A program made the translations under genes and the position numbers. Source: CAYMEV01 sp964389675 [NCBI: uncultured Candidatus Sumerlaeota bacterium] (GTDB lineage: Bacteria > CAYMEV01). From it: 52,388 bases of DNA. The stretch is taken from positions 1 to 52,388 of the forward strand of contig CAYMEV010000025.1 of NCBI GenBank assembly GCA_964389675.1, in the 5' to 3' direction. Under the pieces are notes generated by a model. It was not told the DNA's origin and did no database searches. It saw nothing but the letters and a program-made list of their open reading frames with translations. Below are positions 34,357 through 45,051 of the stretch, one piece after another (within the stretch, counting starts at the first letter, position 1; every line of letters starts with the position of its first letter).

Positions 34357-36414
34357 TCATGAGAAAATGGTTTTATCAAAATTATCAGAACCGATCTCAT
34401 TAATTAAAAATGCAAGCGTATCTGTTGTATCTTCAATAGAATCTGTAAGGTTTGCGCTTCCCCCGTGTCCGCCTCTTTCAATCTCGCGATAGAGGACAAT
34501 TCCCCTGTTATTGCTGATTGACTGCAAAGCAGCGGCCATTTTTCTTGCATGTACTGGATGAACCCTCGCATCATTTCCTCCGGCTGTAAACATTACTGAA
34601 GGATAACTGATATTTGGATCTATATTCTGATATGGAGAATATTCAATCAGGTACCTATAATCATTCTCACTGGTTGATATTCCATACTCGCATTTCCAGA
34701 TCTCACCAATGCCATATTTATGGTAATTCACCATATCAAGCAGAGGTACACCGCATAATACAGCCTGAACAAGATCTGGCCTCTGAACAAGAACAGCACC
34801 AACAAGCAGGCCTCCATTGCTCCCGCCCTTTATTGCTGTAAGCTCAGGCCTTGTATATCCAGCTTCTGCAAGCCATGACACTGCAGCGATAAGATCATCA
34901 AATACATTCTGCTTCCTGTCCCGCTTTCCAAGTTGATGCCATTCTTCACCATATTCCCCGCCTCCTCTGAGATTTACAACTGCAAGAATTCCTCCGGCTT
35001 CCACCCATAGAGCATTAAAAGCACTGAATTCAGGCAGTATCGGAATGCCGAACCCTCCATACCCTGTTACCAGTACAGGATGATGGATCCCCTTGCCCAG
35101 TGTCTTCTTAAAGACCAGGAACATTGATACCCTTGTTTTATCAGCTGATTCAAAAAAAACCTGTTTTATACAGAAGCTGTCCGGGTCAAAATTTTTAATC
35201 TGGGGTGTAAAGTATGGTGATAAAGCATTTTTATCAATATTGTATCTGTAAATGCTTTTTGGTGTATTAAAGCTTGTGAAACTCAGATAAATTTCATCAT
35301 TATCCCACTCCCCTGTAATTGAGGCACTCCCCATAAACGGAAGAGGGATCTCTTTTAAGAAAATGCCTTCCATGGAAAATATTTTTATCACGGTATGGGC
35401 ATTGATCATGGAAATCAGGAATATTTTCCCTGCTATAAGAGTGAAGTATAATATTATCTCATCCTCTGACGGCTTTATTAAAATTCTCCAGTTATCTCTG
35501 TCCAGCTTATCAATTTCAGAAACATAGATGATTCCCCTGGGATTATCCTCATTGGTCTTTATAATTGCCTTGCCATCCATAATATCAAGGCGATACTCGG
35601 CCTTAAACCCGCATGCAACAGCTTTTAGCTCTTTATCAGCCCCTATTTCGGAGAAATATGCCTCATTTTCCCCGAAATTGCTTCGGTAATATATTAAATG
35701 ATTATTATCTGAAGCAACTTTAACATTGTGGTAATATTCCTTTACATCGCTATGAGAAAATATCTTTTTATCATCATTTTTTTTGCTGAAAAGCCTGTGA
35801 TAATAAACTGAATTCCAGTAAAAGTGCTCATCTTTCGAGACTTCTCCCTCCCGAGGAAACCCTGAATAGTAAAAGCCTGTACTATCCGGAAGCCATTCTA
35901 TCACGCTTGGTCTGTCAGCGTATAATGTATCATCCAGTATTTCCTTATTTTCAGTTTTCATAATGATAATTTTCGGATTTTCATTTCCGGCCTGGGAAAT
36001 ACCTAATGCAACATATTTGCCGTCCCAGGAAGGTTCAAATATATCCAGGGATTCATCACTTTTATACCTGTTCATATTGATAAATTCTCTCTCTGTTCCA
36101 TCTTCATTTATCATGAAGACAACCTGCTTATCCTCATTTTTACTTTTCCTCATTATGAACCTGGTCTTTGATTTCCTGCAGAGTATTGGTGTTGATATAC
36201 TGTCATACCTGCTTAGTTCCCTCATTCTTTTCGATATATTATCCCTTCTCTCTATCTGCTTTATATATCCTGCTGTGAATTTATTCTGTTCAGTTACCCA
36301 TTTAATGACCTCAGGATCACTGCTTTCTGCAAGCCATTCGTAATTATCCGTCAAGGTCATTCCATGGAGCTGATATTCCATTTCTATTTTCTTCGATTCC
36401 GGGTAGTTCAGCAT
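34357..36414 (-). CDS. Prolyl oligopeptidase family serine peptidase (S9A)
   Basis: Cleaves proline-containing peptides. The 685-residue protein from the ATG at 36414 has GGAGGAG at good distance; the frame opens 16 codons earlier but without a site. The N-terminal half (about 60-400) is the seven-bladed propeller, and the C-terminal hydrolase has VTGYGGFGIP, NLRGGGEYGEEWH, the nucleophile elbow KGGSNGGLLVG (Ser near 532), the acid in GGNDARVHP (near 611), and the His in RGGHGG (near 647). No signal peptide, so cytoplasmic. It is divergent from the efflux operon and 90 bp downstream of the feo promoter on the same strand, so it is not part of that unit. Confidence 0.94.
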   Translation of the reverse strand: MLNYPESKKIEMEYQLHGMTLTDNYEWLAESSDPEVIKWVTEQNKFTAGYIKQIERRDNISKRMRELSRYDSISTPILCRKSKTRFIMRKSKNEDKQVVFMINEDGTEREFINMNRYKSDESLDIFEPSWDGKYVALGISQAGNENPKIIIMKTENKEILDDTLYADRPSVIEWLPDSTGFYYSGFPREGEVSKDEHFYWNSVYYHRLFSKKNDDKKIFSHSDVKEYYHNVKVASDNNHLIYYRSNFGENEAYFSEIGADKELKAVACGFKAEYRLDIMDGKAIIKTNEDNPRGIIYVSEIDKLDRDNWRILIKPSEDEIILYFTLIAGKIFLISMINAHTVIKIFSMEGIFLKEIPLPFMGSASITGEWDNDEIYLSFTSFNTPKSIYRYNIDKNALSPYFTPQIKNFDPDSFCIKQVFFESADKTRVSMFLVFKKTLGKGIHHPVLVTGYGGFGIPILPEFSAFNALWVEAGGILAVVNLRGGGEYGEEWHQLGKRDRKQNVFDDLIAAVSWLAEAGYTRPELTAIKGGSNGGLLVGAVLVQRPDLVQAVLCGVPLLDMVNYHKYGIGEIWKCEYGISTSENDYRYLIEYSPYQNIDPNISYPSVMFTAGGNDARVHPVHARKMAAALQSISNNRGIVLYREIERGGHGGSANLTDSIEDTTDTLAFLINEIGSDNFDKTIFS

Positions 36415-36720
36415 AATCTCCTCCATATGATTTTTATCAGAATAGCAAATATTGCTGCGCAATTCTAAATTATTTATTAAAAATCATAAAAAAACCCTGC
36501 TGTAAAGCAAATTCAATTTCATAAATATATCACCAAAACCCATTTTACCTGGGGTGGAAAAAAGATATCTTCTTCAATAAACCATCTAAAAGCCTGTTTT
36601 TTTCATCAGTTTTGGTTGATACACAATTAATATTCAAAAATAAGCCTTGATATAGAAAAAATGCAACTTTTATTGGTAATTTCCGTAAGTAGATTTAGTT
36701 TTAATTTAGCGAGGTTCTTT
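36415..36720. other. 306-bp divergent intergenic region
   Basis: AT-rich DNA between prolyl oligopeptidase (minus) and the efflux adaptor (plus). I see the two ribosome sites at its ends (GGAGGAG on the minus strand, GAGG at 36711 on the plus strand) and a small AGCAA-ATA-TTGCT inverted repeat near 36434-36446. Several TTGATA-like words occur near 36622-36650, none with a good -10 at 17 bp. No gene recognised. Confidence 0.6.
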
Positions 36721-37956
36721 ATGAAGCCTAAGATATTAATATTGATTTTAGCTATGCTTGTTTTTATTGGATTCCATTCATGTAAAATAGGAAAAGGGAA
36801 TGATTCCGAAAAAGACCCTGATTCACCGAAAGATACTCTCCAGAGGCTCGCAAGCCCTGTAGAAACTGCTGATGCAGTCTCTATGGACATGCACAGCATA
36901 ATAAGGACTACAGGAAGCCTCGAACCGTATCAGACAGTTAATGTGCTATCAAAGGTTCAGGGTATGGTTGAAAGCGTGCACATGGAGCAGGGGGACATTG
37001 TAAAAAATGGGGATATTCTCCTGAAACTGGATTCAAAGGAGTTTGATATAGCATTAAAACAGGCTGAAGCTGATCTGCTTTCTGCAAAAGCCTCACTAAA
37101 CGAAGCAGAACTGCAAAGGGCGGAAAACCAGTATAAAAGAATAAAGGAGCTTTATGAAAAAGACCTTTCCTCACCTCAGGAACTTGAACAGCAGGAAGCT
37201 CTTTTCCTTCAGGCTAAGAGCAATTATGAAAGTCAGCAGGCAAGAATTCTGTCATTAAGTGCCAATTATGAAAGAGCCAGGCTGAATCTTTCTTATACAA
37301 CCATAAGATCTCCAATTGCCGGAGTAATAAGCAGGAGATTTGTAAATAAAGGCGAGCTTTTATCTCCATCTTCCCCGGTTTGTGAGATTGTAAATATATC
37401 AAAGCTGTATGCCAGGATATATGTTTCTGAAAAATTTATTCACTATCTTGATCGTAATAAGGAGGTAGAAGTAATCGTTGATGCTGTTCCGGAAAACCTG
37501 TTCTTTGGCAGAATAGACCTGATCTCCCCTGTTGCGGAAACTCAGAGCAGAACCTTTCAGACTTCAATCCTTATTGATAACAGCAACAATAATCTTAAAG
37601 CAGGCATGTTTGCCCGCGTAATAATAAATGTTGCAGAATTCAAGGATGCGGTTGCTGTACCAAAGGACGCAGTAATAATGCGTCAGGACCAGGAATACTG
37701 CTTTATAATCAAAAATGATGATAAAAAGCCTGATGAGCCTGCAGCAGAACAGGAAAACGAATCAGATGATAAAGACAGCAGCCAGGAAGATGCTCCTGCT
37801 ATAAATGTGTCCATGGTAAAAGTCAGGACTGGCATTGAGGATTCAAGTTTCGTTCAGATAATTGAGGGCGTTAAGGCAGGAGATAAGGTTATAGTAAGCG
37901 GTCATTATGATCTCAATGACGGTGACATCGTCAGGATAATCCGATACGTTGATTAA
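36721..37956 (+). CDS. RND efflux periplasmic adaptor (HlyD/AcrA family lipoprotein)
   Basis: 411 residues from the ATG at 36721, with GAGG ten bases upstream; the frame runs 20 codons further back without support. Residues 1-20 are a signal peptide ending FHSC at about 18-21, a relaxed lipobox, so it is probably a lipoprotein. The mature part shows the adaptor order: barrel-sandwich hybrid half (TTGSLEPYQTVNVLSKVQGMVESV), helical hairpin (about 100-190, with coiled Gln/Glu/Ala heptads), second lipoyl half (YTTIRSPIAGVISRR), beta-barrel, and a membrane-proximal domain with an acidic insertion (about 345-365). It links inner-membrane permeases to an outer-membrane channel. First gene of a three-gene operon with 3-bp spacing. 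Confidence 0.93.
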   Translation: MKPKILILILAMLVFIGFHSCKIGKGNDSEKDPDSPKDTLQRLASPVETADAVSMDMHSIIRTTGSLEPYQTVNVLSKVQGMVESVHMEQGDIVKNGDILLKLDSKEFDIALKQAEADLLSAKASLNEAELQRAENQYKRIKELYEKDLSSPQELEQQEALFLQAKSNYESQQARILSLSANYERARLNLSYTTIRSPIAGVISRRFVNKGELLSPSSPVCEIVNISKLYARIYVSEKFIHYLDRNKEVEVIVDAVPENLFFGRIDLISPVAETQSRTFQTSILIDNSNNNLKAGMFARVIINVAEFKDAVAVPKDAVIMRQDQEYCFIIKNDDKKPDEPAAEQENESDDKDSSQEDAPAINVSMVKVRTGIEDSSFVQIIEGVKAGDKVIVSGHYDLNDGDIVRIIRYVD

Positions 37957-37959
37957 ATA

Positions 37960-40900
37960 ATGGATATTGTCAACATTTCAGTAAAAAGGCCTGTAACCAT
38001 CTCTATGGTCATACTTTGTATCATCTTTATCGGGACGCTTTCCCTCAGAAAAATCCCTGTCGATCTCTTCCCTAAAATTAACAGGCCTATATTATCTGTT
38101 TACACAAGCTATGAGGGTGCATCACCGGAAGATATCGAGAAACTTGTCACCCTGCCTCTTGAAATGCAGCTGAGTTCCATAAGCGGACTGACAAAAATAG
38201 AATCAATCTCAAGGGAAGGTTCATCCAATATAAATCTTATCTTCTCATGGGATGTGGATATTGACATGGCTTTATCCGACATAAGGCAGAGGATCGATCT
38301 GATAAAGTTTCAGCTTCCTGAAGATATTGAAGCTCCCGTAATAAGAAAATTTGACCCAAACCAGGATCCTATAATGATTGTAAATATATCTTCTTCTTCT
38401 TCTCCGGATTACCTGAGAAACTATATAGAGGATGTTTTAAAGCCGATAATAGACAGAATTGTGGGCATCGCAGCGGTTAAAATTAAAGGGGGACTTGAGA
38501 GAGAAATAAGGGTCCTTGTCGACATAGACAAACTGACTGATCTCGGGCTGAGTTTTGAAGCAATAAAATCAAAAATCATTTCAGAAAATATAGAGAGGCC
38601 GGGAGGCAGGGTTGAAAGCGGAAAGAGAGAATTGCTTGTACGCACGATTGGCAAGGTCGAAAATGAGGATGACATTGCAAATATACTTCTTGCCAGGATA
38701 GATGACAGGCCGGTCTATATCGGAGATGTTGCAGAGATATTCTCAACCTATAAGGAGAGAAGGGAATTTGCAAGGCTTAACGGCCTCTTCTCGATATCTC
38801 TTGAAGTTTATAAGGTAAGTGAGGGAAACACGCTCAATATTGCACAAAACGTTAAGGATACCTTAAAAAATTACCAGTTTCCAAAAAATGTAGAGTATGC
38901 TATATCGTATGACCAGAGCAATTATATAAATAAAAGCCTTGATCTTGTCAAGGGTAAAGCTGTTACAGGAGCACTTCTGGCAGCCCTTGTACTGCTTCTG
39001 TTCCTGAAAAACCTTAAAAGCGCTTTTATAATATCGCTTTCAATGCCAATTTCAATAGTATGTTCTTTTGCTCCATTTTATTTTACAGGCATGACCCTCA
39101 ATGTATTTTCGATCGCCGGGATAGCGCTGGGAGTGGGACTTGTTGTTGACAATTCTATTGTCATCCTGGAAAATATTAACAGATACCAGAGGGACGGAGC
39201 CAGCTCAATATCTGCATCAATTGAAGGAACGAAAGAAGTTGGAGGTGCTGTACTTGCCTCCACTCTAACAACCCTTGCAGTATTCATTCCTATAATCTTT
39301 GTTTCAGGAATAGCAGGAAAGATATTCAAGGATCTTTCTCTTACAGTAATTTATGTTCTTTCATTTTCAATGCTTACAGCTATAACGATAATACCGATGT
39401 TATCTTCCAAGGTTTTAAAAGAGGACTTTACACGGCATATACAGAATAACTCAAAGAAGGGCATGCTTAAAAGAACAGGCTACTTCATCTATAGGATCCT
39501 TCTTCTTGACAGGATATCGGATTTCACAATGAAGCACTATAACATAATATTAAAAAAACTGACAGAATCCTTAAAATTCAGGATAATATCAGTAACACTG
39601 GTGCTGATTTTCTTTATAATGACTCTTTTTATGATTCCTGATACAGAACTTATACCCTCAGGAAGACAGAGGGAATTTTACATTACTTTCTCAACTCCGC
39701 TGGGAATTGGGATTGACAGGGCTAATGAGATCCTGATACGGATCGAGAAGATACTTACCGGAAATCAGGAAGTAGAAACTGTAAGTTCTTCTCTTTCAGA
39801 TATAGAAGGCATAAATGAAGGAGAAATCCTGTTCCTTTTGAAAGCAGAAAAAACATCAAAGGATATAGTCGAGAAGCTTAAAAGTGAGATTCAGGAAATT
39901 GTTCCAGCGGGATATGAATTTTCCATAAGGCCAATCTCAATATTTGAAAACATAATCTCAGATACTTCAGAAAAGACACTGACAGGTGATTTTGTCATCA
40001 AAGTAATGGGTACCGGTTTTGAAAGCATTGAAACATCTTCAGATTCGATATTCCAGTATTTTTCAGGCAACCAGAACATATCTGAGCTCAGGACATCAAA
40101 AAGCCAGTATAAGCCCCAGATATTGATTGAGATAGACAGATACCGTGCATCATCACTGGGATTATCAACCAATATGATAGCACAGACAATAAAGACCAAC
40201 CTTGCAGGAGATATTGCATCTGATATTAAGCAGAAGGGAGAACAGATAGACATAAATGTAATGGGTGACAGGAGCCTTTATACCAGCATTGATGATATAA
40301 AGAACATTCCATTTTATGTAAATATCGCAGATAAAACCATATCAGTTCCATTAAGCCATTTTGCTAAAGTAGAGACAGTTTCACGGCCCATAGAGATCAG
40401 GCATGAGGAAAGGCAAAGAATGATAGGTGTATCAGGCGATATCAAGAAGGGATATTCACTCGGCAAGCTTTTAAGCGATTTAAACATAGAGGAGTATAAT
40501 CTTGAAGCATTATCAGAAAAACTTGGCCTTTCGGATGATGTTTTTATTTCTCTTTCAGGCTCGGCACAAACCCTGCTTGAAAGTATATCTCAGCTAAAAG
40601 CTGCTTTTCTGATGGCAATTGCCCTTGTTTATATGATCATGGCAGCTCAGTTTGAATCCCTTCTTCAGCCGTTTATCATTATGTTTGCCATACCTCTTTC
40701 ACTCATCGGAGCATTTTTTGGTTTGAACCTCTTCGGATTTTCATTATCTATTGTAGCATTTATAGGGCTTATAATGATGCTGGGGATTGTAGTGAATGAC
40801 TCCATTCTGCTTGTTAACTACATAAATATACTTCGCTTAAGAGGGATTGAAAGAAAACAGGCAATAATTACAGCCGGAAATCACAGAATAAAACCGATAC

Positions 40901-41127
40901 TGATGACAACCTTCACCTCGCTTTTAGGCATGCTTCCCATGGCTTTTGGAATTGGTTCTGGATCTGAGTTTTATGCCTCAATGGCAATGGTGATCATATT
41001 CGGCCTGCTGTTTGCAACAATCCTGACACTCTTAATAATACCGGTAATATACATTATTTTTGACGATATAGCTGAACATTTCAGCCTCATTACACTCAGG
41101 CTGAAAAATCTGTTCTTAAAAATATAG
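37960..41127 (+). CDS. RND efflux permease, first of a tandem pair (AcrB/HAE1 family)
   Basis: 1055-residue proton-driven exporter of the inner membrane. The sequence shows the classical 1+5+1+5 helix plan: TM1 at about 12-32, porter subdomains, TM2-6 (about 330-470), a cytoplasmic linker, TM7 near 545-565, second porter half, and TM8-12 (about 865-1040). The TM4 motif reads GVGLVVDNSIVILEN, with the Asp of the proton relay kept and the second position Asn. It starts 3 bp after the adaptor stop and is followed after 2 bp by another permease. Pairing suggests a heteromeric pump as in MdtBC. Substrate unknown. No outer-membrane TolC gene is present in the window. Confidence 0.93.
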   Translation: MDIVNISVKRPVTISMVILCIIFIGTLSLRKIPVDLFPKINRPILSVYTSYEGASPEDIEKLVTLPLEMQLSSISGLTKIESISREGSSNINLIFSWDVDIDMALSDIRQRIDLIKFQLPEDIEAPVIRKFDPNQDPIMIVNISSSSSPDYLRNYIEDVLKPIIDRIVGIAAVKIKGGLEREIRVLVDIDKLTDLGLSFEAIKSKIISENIERPGGRVESGKRELLVRTIGKVENEDDIANILLARIDDRPVYIGDVAEIFSTYKERREFARLNGLFSISLEVYKVSEGNTLNIAQNVKDTLKNYQFPKNVEYAISYDQSNYINKSLDLVKGKAVTGALLAALVLLLFLKNLKSAFIISLSMPISIVCSFAPFYFTGMTLNVFSIAGIALGVGLVVDNSIVILENINRYQRDGASSISASIEGTKEVGGAVLASTLTTLAVFIPIIFVSGIAGKIFKDLSLTVIYVLSFSMLTAITIIPMLSSKVLKEDFTRHIQNNSKKGMLKRTGYFIYRILLLDRISDFTMKHYNIILKKLTESLKFRIISVTLVLIFFIMTLFMIPDTELIPSGRQREFYITFSTPLGIGIDRANEILIRIEKILTGNQEVETVSSSLSDIEGINEGEILFLLKAEKTSKDIVEKLKSEIQEIVPAGYEFSIRPISIFENIISDTSEKTLTGDFVIKVMGTGFESIETSSDSIFQYFSGNQNISELRTSKSQYKPQILIEIDRYRASSLGLSTNMIAQTIKTNLAGDIASDIKQKGEQIDINVMGDRSLYTSIDDIKNIPFYVNIADKTISVPLSHFAKVETVSRPIEIRHEERQRMIGVSGDIKKGYSLGKLLSDLNIEEYNLEALSEKLGLSDDVFISLSGSAQTLLESISQLKAAFLMAIALVYMIMAAQFESLLQPFIIMFAIPLSLIGAFFGLNLFGFSLSIVAFIGLIMMLGIVVNDSILLVNYINILRLRGIERKQAIITAGNHRIKPILMTTFTSLLGMLPMAFGIGSGSEFYASMAMVIIFGLLFATILTLLIIPVIYIIFDDIAEHFSLITLRLKNLFLKI

Positions 41128-41129
41128 CA

Positions 41130-44100
41130 ATGTCTATAACAAGCTTAGCAATTAAAAAGCCAATTGCAAACCTGATGCTGCTGCTTCTTCTCGTTTTTAT
41201 CGGGATTATGTCCTACAGCAAGATCCAGACTACTCTTCTGCCTGATTTCTCATTTGAATTTCTATTTGTATATGCGACACTCGATAACACACCCCCGCGT
41301 ACAATGGTCAGCATGGTCACTGAACCAATTGAAGAAGCGATTAAGCTTCTTCCTAACACCGTCAGATATACAAGCAGAACAAGACAGAATGAAGTCAGCA
41401 TTTTTCTTCAGCTGGCTACCAATACAAATGTGCTTATCGCAAAAAACACGCTGGAGGATAATATTGCCCGGATCGGGCTACCGGAAAATTCACAATTTTT
41501 TGTATACCACTTTGATCCCCAGGATATACCTATTCTTTCCATAAATATAGATGCCAATGCTGATATTGAAAGGACCAAATACCTGGTGGATAATATCATC
41601 AAGCCGGAGCTTGAGAGAATTCAGGGCGTTGGCAGGATAGATGTACAGGGAGGTTTTGACAAAGAAATAGTCATACATCTGAGCAAAGATGCAATGGAAA
41701 AACACAGCCTGACAATAGGAACTGTCACAGCTGCCCTGTTTTCAGAGAATATACAGCAAAAAGGCGGAATTATACGCACAGGGAACAGGGAAACCATTGT
41801 AAAAGTGAACAGCAAGCTTGAATCTATCCAGGATATTGAAAACATTGTCGTAAGGACATACCCGAACAGGAAAGCTATTCTGGTCAAAGATATCGGATAT
41901 GTTTTTGAGGACTTTGAAACCAAGGATTATATCTATAAATTTAACGGAAAAGATGCCTACCTAATAGATATACTCAAAAAATCCAATGCAAATACTCTGG
42001 AAGTATCAAAAGCAGTAAAGGAAAAAACAGCTGAATTCGAAAAAAGATTCAATATCAAAATGACATATTTTAACGATTCATCAAAAACAATAACCAGCGT
42101 TCTCGATGCCATAAAGTCTGACCTGCTGAAAGGCCTGTTTTTCAGTTGCCTGGTGCTTCTTATTTTTCTCAGGAGCTTCAGGAGCATACTCACCATAGCA
42201 GTTGCCATACCCATTTGTATAATCATCACCTTCATACCAATGTTCTTTACAGGGATAAATATCAATCTTATATCACTGCTGGGATTTGCTCTTGTATCCG
42301 GAATGCTGGTAGATAATTCCATTATAATCATGGAAAATATTCACAGGTACAGGGTCATGGGGCATTCTCCCAACCAGGCATCCTTATTGGCTGTCATGGA
42401 GGTGAAGAGGCCTATTTTTGCCTCTACTCTAACTACAATTGCTGTTTTTTTCCCTATATTCATGATTGGAGGCCTTGCTTCAAGGATATTCCAGGATCTG
42501 TCTTTTACAGCAATATTTTCACTTTCAGCCTCTTATTTCGTTGCTATGAGCATAGTGCCAATGATCACTGCAAACTTTCATATAGAATCAAACTCAAAGC
42601 CCGGTTTTAAATTTGTAAACAGGGTATTTGACTCAAAACCCTTTAATGCCACAGGGACATTTTTTCAGAAAATGTTTGAAACAGGAAATAAAATAATACA
42701 GAAAAAATGGTATACACGGCTTATCTTCATAATAATGGTTATATTTATGATGATTCTGGGGTTTGTGTATTCATCTTTAAGCGGTGATTCCGAACAGATT
42801 GTGGACCAGACATACCTGCGCATCAATTTAGAATCTGTCCAGGGCACGAAAATGACTGAAATCGAGCGTATAATACTTGCAGTAGAATCATTTCTGAAGA
42901 GCAATGTTCCTGAAATAAAGAATATATCTACAGTGTCTCTTTCAGGACGCGGAAGGTTTTATATCGAATTGCATAAAAGAGATGAATTTATGAAAATGTA
43001 CCCTGATAAGGAATTCAGGGATGTTGATGATATTTCAAAACTTGTTTACGAAGAATTCAGCGGCATACCTGATGTTACCATAGAGTCAAGGACCAGGTCT
43101 CACGGTAACAGCGGAATTGATGGTTCAAGCAATGTGCTGAACATTATAGGAAAGGATATTGATTATCTGAAGGAAATAAGTGACAAGGCTGTAGCTGCAT
43201 TAAACAACCTTGATGAGCTTTATGAGGTTAATCCTGATTATGGTGTAGTCGGTTCAGAAATTGTCATTACACCTGACAGAAACAAGCTTGAATCACTTGG
43301 GCTTACAACACAGGAGATTTCTCTGCTGATATTAAGAGAGCTCGGCAGTGATATTGCTACCGAGATCTTTACCGACGGCGTGAAGAAAAAGGTCAGGCTG
43401 ACAGTTGACAGACAGCAATCGAAGAACATCGATACAATAAGGGACCTTACCATTAAACTCCCGAATAATATCCAGGTTCCGCTCGGAGAATTCATAGATA
43501 TAAGCATTGAAGCAGAAGCCCCGCAGATAATAAGGGAAAACAGCAAATATGTTAGCTATATTGAATTCAAGGCAGACAAGGAAGTCCCAATGACAAAGAT
43601 TATGGAAAAAATAACAAATAATGAAAAGACTGGCGTTCTTGACCAGATAATTCTCCCCCCTGGTTATTCTCTTGAATGGGGCGGCAGATTCCGGGGTTTT
43701 CAGGAGTCAATGAGTGATATGTATGTCTTTTTTATAGCTGGTTTGATACTGGTTTTTATGATTATGTCTGCTGAATTTGAATCACTTTTCCATCCATTCG
43801 TTATAATGTTTACTGTACCGGTTGCAATTTTCGGCGGTATCTTGAGCCTTAAGGCCCTGGGGCTTAATTTTTCCGAAAATGCGGCCATGGGTCTCGTCAT
43901 AATTATTGGAATTGTCGTGAATGATGCCATTATACTGATTGATTTCATAAACCAGGAAAGAAGAAGGGGAAAGGACAGGGTTGATGCCATAATTTCCGCC
44001 GGCCTGATAAGAATGAGGCCTATCTTTATGACAACACTGACAACTGTTGGAGCTATGCTTCCTCTGCTCTTCGGATTTGAAGAAGGTTCAGAATATAAAA

Positions 44101-44249
44101 AGCCCATGGCGGGCATAATTATCGGGGGTCTTAGTTTTGCATCATTTCTGACCCTGTATTTTATACCTGCCCTTTATTCATTCTTCGAGGATATTGTGGA
44201 AGCGTTCAAATTTGCTGTACTAAGACTGAAGGTTTCATTAAAGACATAA
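41130..44249 (+). CDS. RND efflux permease, second of a tandem pair
   Basis: 1039 residues, same fold as the preceding permease but clearly diverged. TM1 is at about 12-30, TM4 carries SGMLVDNSIIIMEN with the relay Asp, and TM10-11 carry GIVVNDAIILIDFIN. The porter domains include NTPPRTMVSMVTEPIEEAIK, typical of the entry region. It follows the first permease by 2 bp, so production in equal amounts through coupled translation is likely. It ends 14 bp from a convergent methyltransferase gene. A heterotrimer with the first permease is an inference from MdtBC-like operons, not visible in sequence. Confidence 0.92.
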   Translation: MSITSLAIKKPIANLMLLLLLVFIGIMSYSKIQTTLLPDFSFEFLFVYATLDNTPPRTMVSMVTEPIEEAIKLLPNTVRYTSRTRQNEVSIFLQLATNTNVLIAKNTLEDNIARIGLPENSQFFVYHFDPQDIPILSINIDANADIERTKYLVDNIIKPELERIQGVGRIDVQGGFDKEIVIHLSKDAMEKHSLTIGTVTAALFSENIQQKGGIIRTGNRETIVKVNSKLESIQDIENIVVRTYPNRKAILVKDIGYVFEDFETKDYIYKFNGKDAYLIDILKKSNANTLEVSKAVKEKTAEFEKRFNIKMTYFNDSSKTITSVLDAIKSDLLKGLFFSCLVLLIFLRSFRSILTIAVAIPICIIITFIPMFFTGININLISLLGFALVSGMLVDNSIIIMENIHRYRVMGHSPNQASLLAVMEVKRPIFASTLTTIAVFFPIFMIGGLASRIFQDLSFTAIFSLSASYFVAMSIVPMITANFHIESNSKPGFKFVNRVFDSKPFNATGTFFQKMFETGNKIIQKKWYTRLIFIIMVIFMMILGFVYSSLSGDSEQIVDQTYLRINLESVQGTKMTEIERIILAVESFLKSNVPEIKNISTVSLSGRGRFYIELHKRDEFMKMYPDKEFRDVDDISKLVYEEFSGIPDVTIESRTRSHGNSGIDGSSNVLNIIGKDIDYLKEISDKAVAALNNLDELYEVNPDYGVVGSEIVITPDRNKLESLGLTTQEISLLILRELGSDIATEIFTDGVKKKVRLTVDRQQSKNIDTIRDLTIKLPNNIQVPLGEFIDISIEAEAPQIIRENSKYVSYIEFKADKEVPMTKIMEKITNNEKTGVLDQIILPPGYSLEWGGRFRGFQESMSDMYVFFIAGLILVFMIMSAEFESLFHPFVIMFTVPVAIFGGILSLKALGLNFSENAAMGLVIIIGIVVNDAIILIDFINQERRRGKDRVDAIISAGLIRMRPIFMTTLTTVGAMLPLLFGFEEGSEYKKPMAGIIIGGLSFASFLTLYFIPALYSFFEDIVEAFKFAVLRLKVSLKT

Positions 44250-44263
44250 AATTCAGGAATTAT

Positions 44264-45040
44264 CTATATTTTTTCAGCGATAATTAAAAGTCTCATAGAC
44301 ATCCTGTTTACAGGATGCTGATTAAATCCTGAGAAGACCTTTTTCGTTATGAAACCTGCTGTTTTTAAAAGCTGGCTGAGTTCTGTTGGATTATAGAGCC
44401 TGATAAAGAAATCTTTTATCTTGAGCCTGCTGTCCCTGAAAATAATACGCCTGGTATATATTCTTCCCGATTGGAAATCAAAACTGCTTTTCTCAATCAT
44501 ATAATTTTCATCTTTTTCTATTATATTGCATCCTTTGAAATTCATAAGCAGAACATCCCTGTTTATGGTATCTATGCAGAAAAGCCCTTTCTTCTTCAGT
44601 GATTTTGATATCCTTTTCAGTACCATCAAATTCGTATTATCATCAAAATACCCGAATGATGTGAACAATGATAATACTGCATCATATTCCTCATCATAAT
44701 CAATATTTCTCATATCTCCGACAATAAAATCCGGTTTTACTCCCTTATTATCTGCATCCTTCTTTGCTATTTCAATAAAACCCTTCATATAATCTATCCC
44801 TGTAATATTACACCCGTATAAAGCCAGCCTGTTTGCATGCCTTCCGTAACCGCAGGGTATGTCGAGAATCCTGTGCCCGGGCTTAATCTCAAGATTGTCT
44901 ATCAGGAATTCCGTTTCTGCATCAGTCCTCTCATCGGTGATCATATCCGAGTAGAAATACATATAATCATCTATCTCAAAGACATTTTCTATATCAAATT
45001 GAGTATCATCTTTCATACACATAACTGATCCATATAGCAT
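44264..45040 (-). CDS. Class I SAM-dependent methyltransferase
   Basis: 258 residues (or about 250 if the second or third Met codon at 45022/45016 is used; no site separates them clearly). Motif I is ILDIPCGYGRHANRLALYG near residue 57-75, then GIDYMKGFIEIA, VGDMRNIDYDEEYDAVLSLFTSFGYF, and RLYNPTELSQLLKTAGF. This is the Methyltransf_25/11-type fold, with small-molecule acceptors in many relatives. It is the last gene of a minus-strand run after RlpA (11-bp gap). The target is unknown. Confidence 0.85.
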   Translation of the reverse strand: MLYGSVMCMKDDTQFDIENVFEIDDYMYFYSDMITDERTDAETEFLIDNLEIKPGHRILDIPCGYGRHANRLALYGCNITGIDYMKGFIEIAKKDADNKGVKPDFIVGDMRNIDYDEEYDAVLSLFTSFGYFDDNTNLMVLKRISKSLKKKGLFCIDTINRDVLLMNFKGCNIIEKDENYMIEKSSFDFQSGRIYTRRIIFRDSRLKIKDFFIRLYNPTELSQLLKTAGFITKKVFSGFNQHPVNRMSMRLLIIAEKI

Positions 45041-45051
45041 AAAATAGAATA

